Below, piece by piece: positions 5,122 through 5,486 of a stretch of 5,486 bases of DNA. The position numbers and the translations under genes are program-made. Below the pieces are notes generated by a model that saw only the letters and a list, made by a program, of their open reading frames with translations, was not told where the DNA came from and did no database searches. The stretch is from assembly GCA_020353115.1 (NCBI GenBank), contig CP070687.1, positions 2,051,232 to 2,056,717 of the forward strand. The letters run 5' to 3'. This DNA comes from Bacteroidales bacterium. Its GTDB lineage: Bacteria > Bacteroidota > Bacteroidia > Bacteroidales > VadinHA17. Every line of letters begins with the position of its first letter. Positions within the stretch are counted from its first letter, which is position 1.

Positions 5122-5486
5122 GTGGTAAAATTCCTTATTATCCGCTTTAGTTCAATTGGAGATATTGTACTGACCACACCTATTATCAGATGTCTGAAAA
5201 ACCAGGTTGAGAATGCCAGGATACATTACGTTTGTAAGGAACGGTTTTTCTCATTACTGAGCCATAATCCGTATATTGATCATATTCACCGTTTTTCAGG
5301 GAATCTTCCAACACTTGTCCGGGAATTAAAGGAGGAACAATTCGACTATATTATTGACCTGCATCGTAACCTGAGAAGTACCCTCCTGAAATCCAGGATT
5401 CGGGCTATAGGGTTTTCCTTTCCAAAACTCAATCTTGAAAAATGGATTCTTGTGAATTTGAAAATCAATCGTTTACCATCGAAACA
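5122..5486 (+). CDS. Glycosyltransferase family 9 (heptosyltransferase-like), N-terminal part
   Basis: 121 codons plus two bases are present and the frame runs off the window, so perhaps two thirds of the protein is missing. Residues 4-20 give the GT9/ADP-heptose:LPS heptosyltransferase N-terminal motif, IIRFSSIGDIVLTTP. In this motif Asp14 corresponds to the catalytic base of WaaC-type enzymes. Residues 74-86 (FDYIIDLHRNLRS) match the family's second conserved strand and turn. These are cytoplasmic GT-B enzymes that add heptose or related sugars to LPS core or other glycans; the acceptor cannot be told here. The start is a GTG at 5122, two codons before the strand that opens the fold (V-K-F-L-I-I-R). 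The frame is open to an in-frame TGA at 5092-5094 but has no ATG in between. There is no terminator in the 50-nt gap after the hydrolase-like gene, so co-transcription with atpD-atpC is plausible. Confidence 0.9.
   Translation, partial: MVKFLIIRFSSIGDIVLTTPIIRCLKNQVENARIHYVCKERFFSLLSHNPYIDHIHRFSGNLPTLVRELKEEQFDYIIDLHRNLRSTLLKSRIRAIGFSFPKLNLEKWILVNLKINRLPSK

Overview
The window looks like ordinary chromosomal DNA of a member of the Bacteroidota, probably an environmental or anaerobic Bacteroidales/Cytophagales-type lineage. Five things point there. AtpD is 503 residues with the extra loop seen in this phylum. The epsilon subunit is about 80 residues and consists of the beta-sandwich domain only. 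atpD-atpC stands apart from the other ATP synthase genes. Two genes are preceded by exact matches to the Bacteroidota -7 promoter element TAnnTTTG. Shine-Dalgarno sequences are essentially absent and the leaders are AT-rich.

Layout: bases 1-560 (minus strand) hold the N-terminal 186 residues of an exported, Lys/Glu-rich helical protein that I cannot name. A divergent intergenic region follows (561-770), with a possible minus-strand promoter, an 8-bp inverted repeat beside it, a 15-base tRNA-Ser-like scrap, and the -7 element of the next gene. Bases 771-1745 (plus) encode a short-chain-type trans-polyprenyl diphosphate synthase. It converges, 2 bp apart, on a small outer-membrane beta-barrel gene (1748-2314, minus). 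A second divergent intergenic region (2315-2516) holds the promoter side of both that gene and atpD.

From 2517 everything runs on the plus strand and looks like one transcription unit: atpD (F1 beta), a 63-nt gap with a possible small hairpin, atpC (epsilon, GTG start), an exported alpha/beta-hydrolase-fold protein whose ATG overlaps the atpC stop by 4 nt, and after 50 nt the first 121 residues of a GT9 (heptosyltransferase-like) glycosyltransferase with a GTG start, cut off by the window end.

Functionally the window combines energy conversion (F1 catalytic and central-stalk subunits) with envelope genes: isoprenoid chain synthesis, an outer-membrane barrel, a periplasmic hydrolase-like protein and a probable LPS/cell-surface glycosyltransferase. 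I found no mobile element, CRISPR array, complete RNA gene, defence system or other evident new system. The most interesting item is the hydrolase-like protein. It keeps the nucleophile-elbow serine but has only one histidine in the whole protein, in the wrong place for a catalytic triad, so it may be a pseudoenzyme translationally coupled to atpC.
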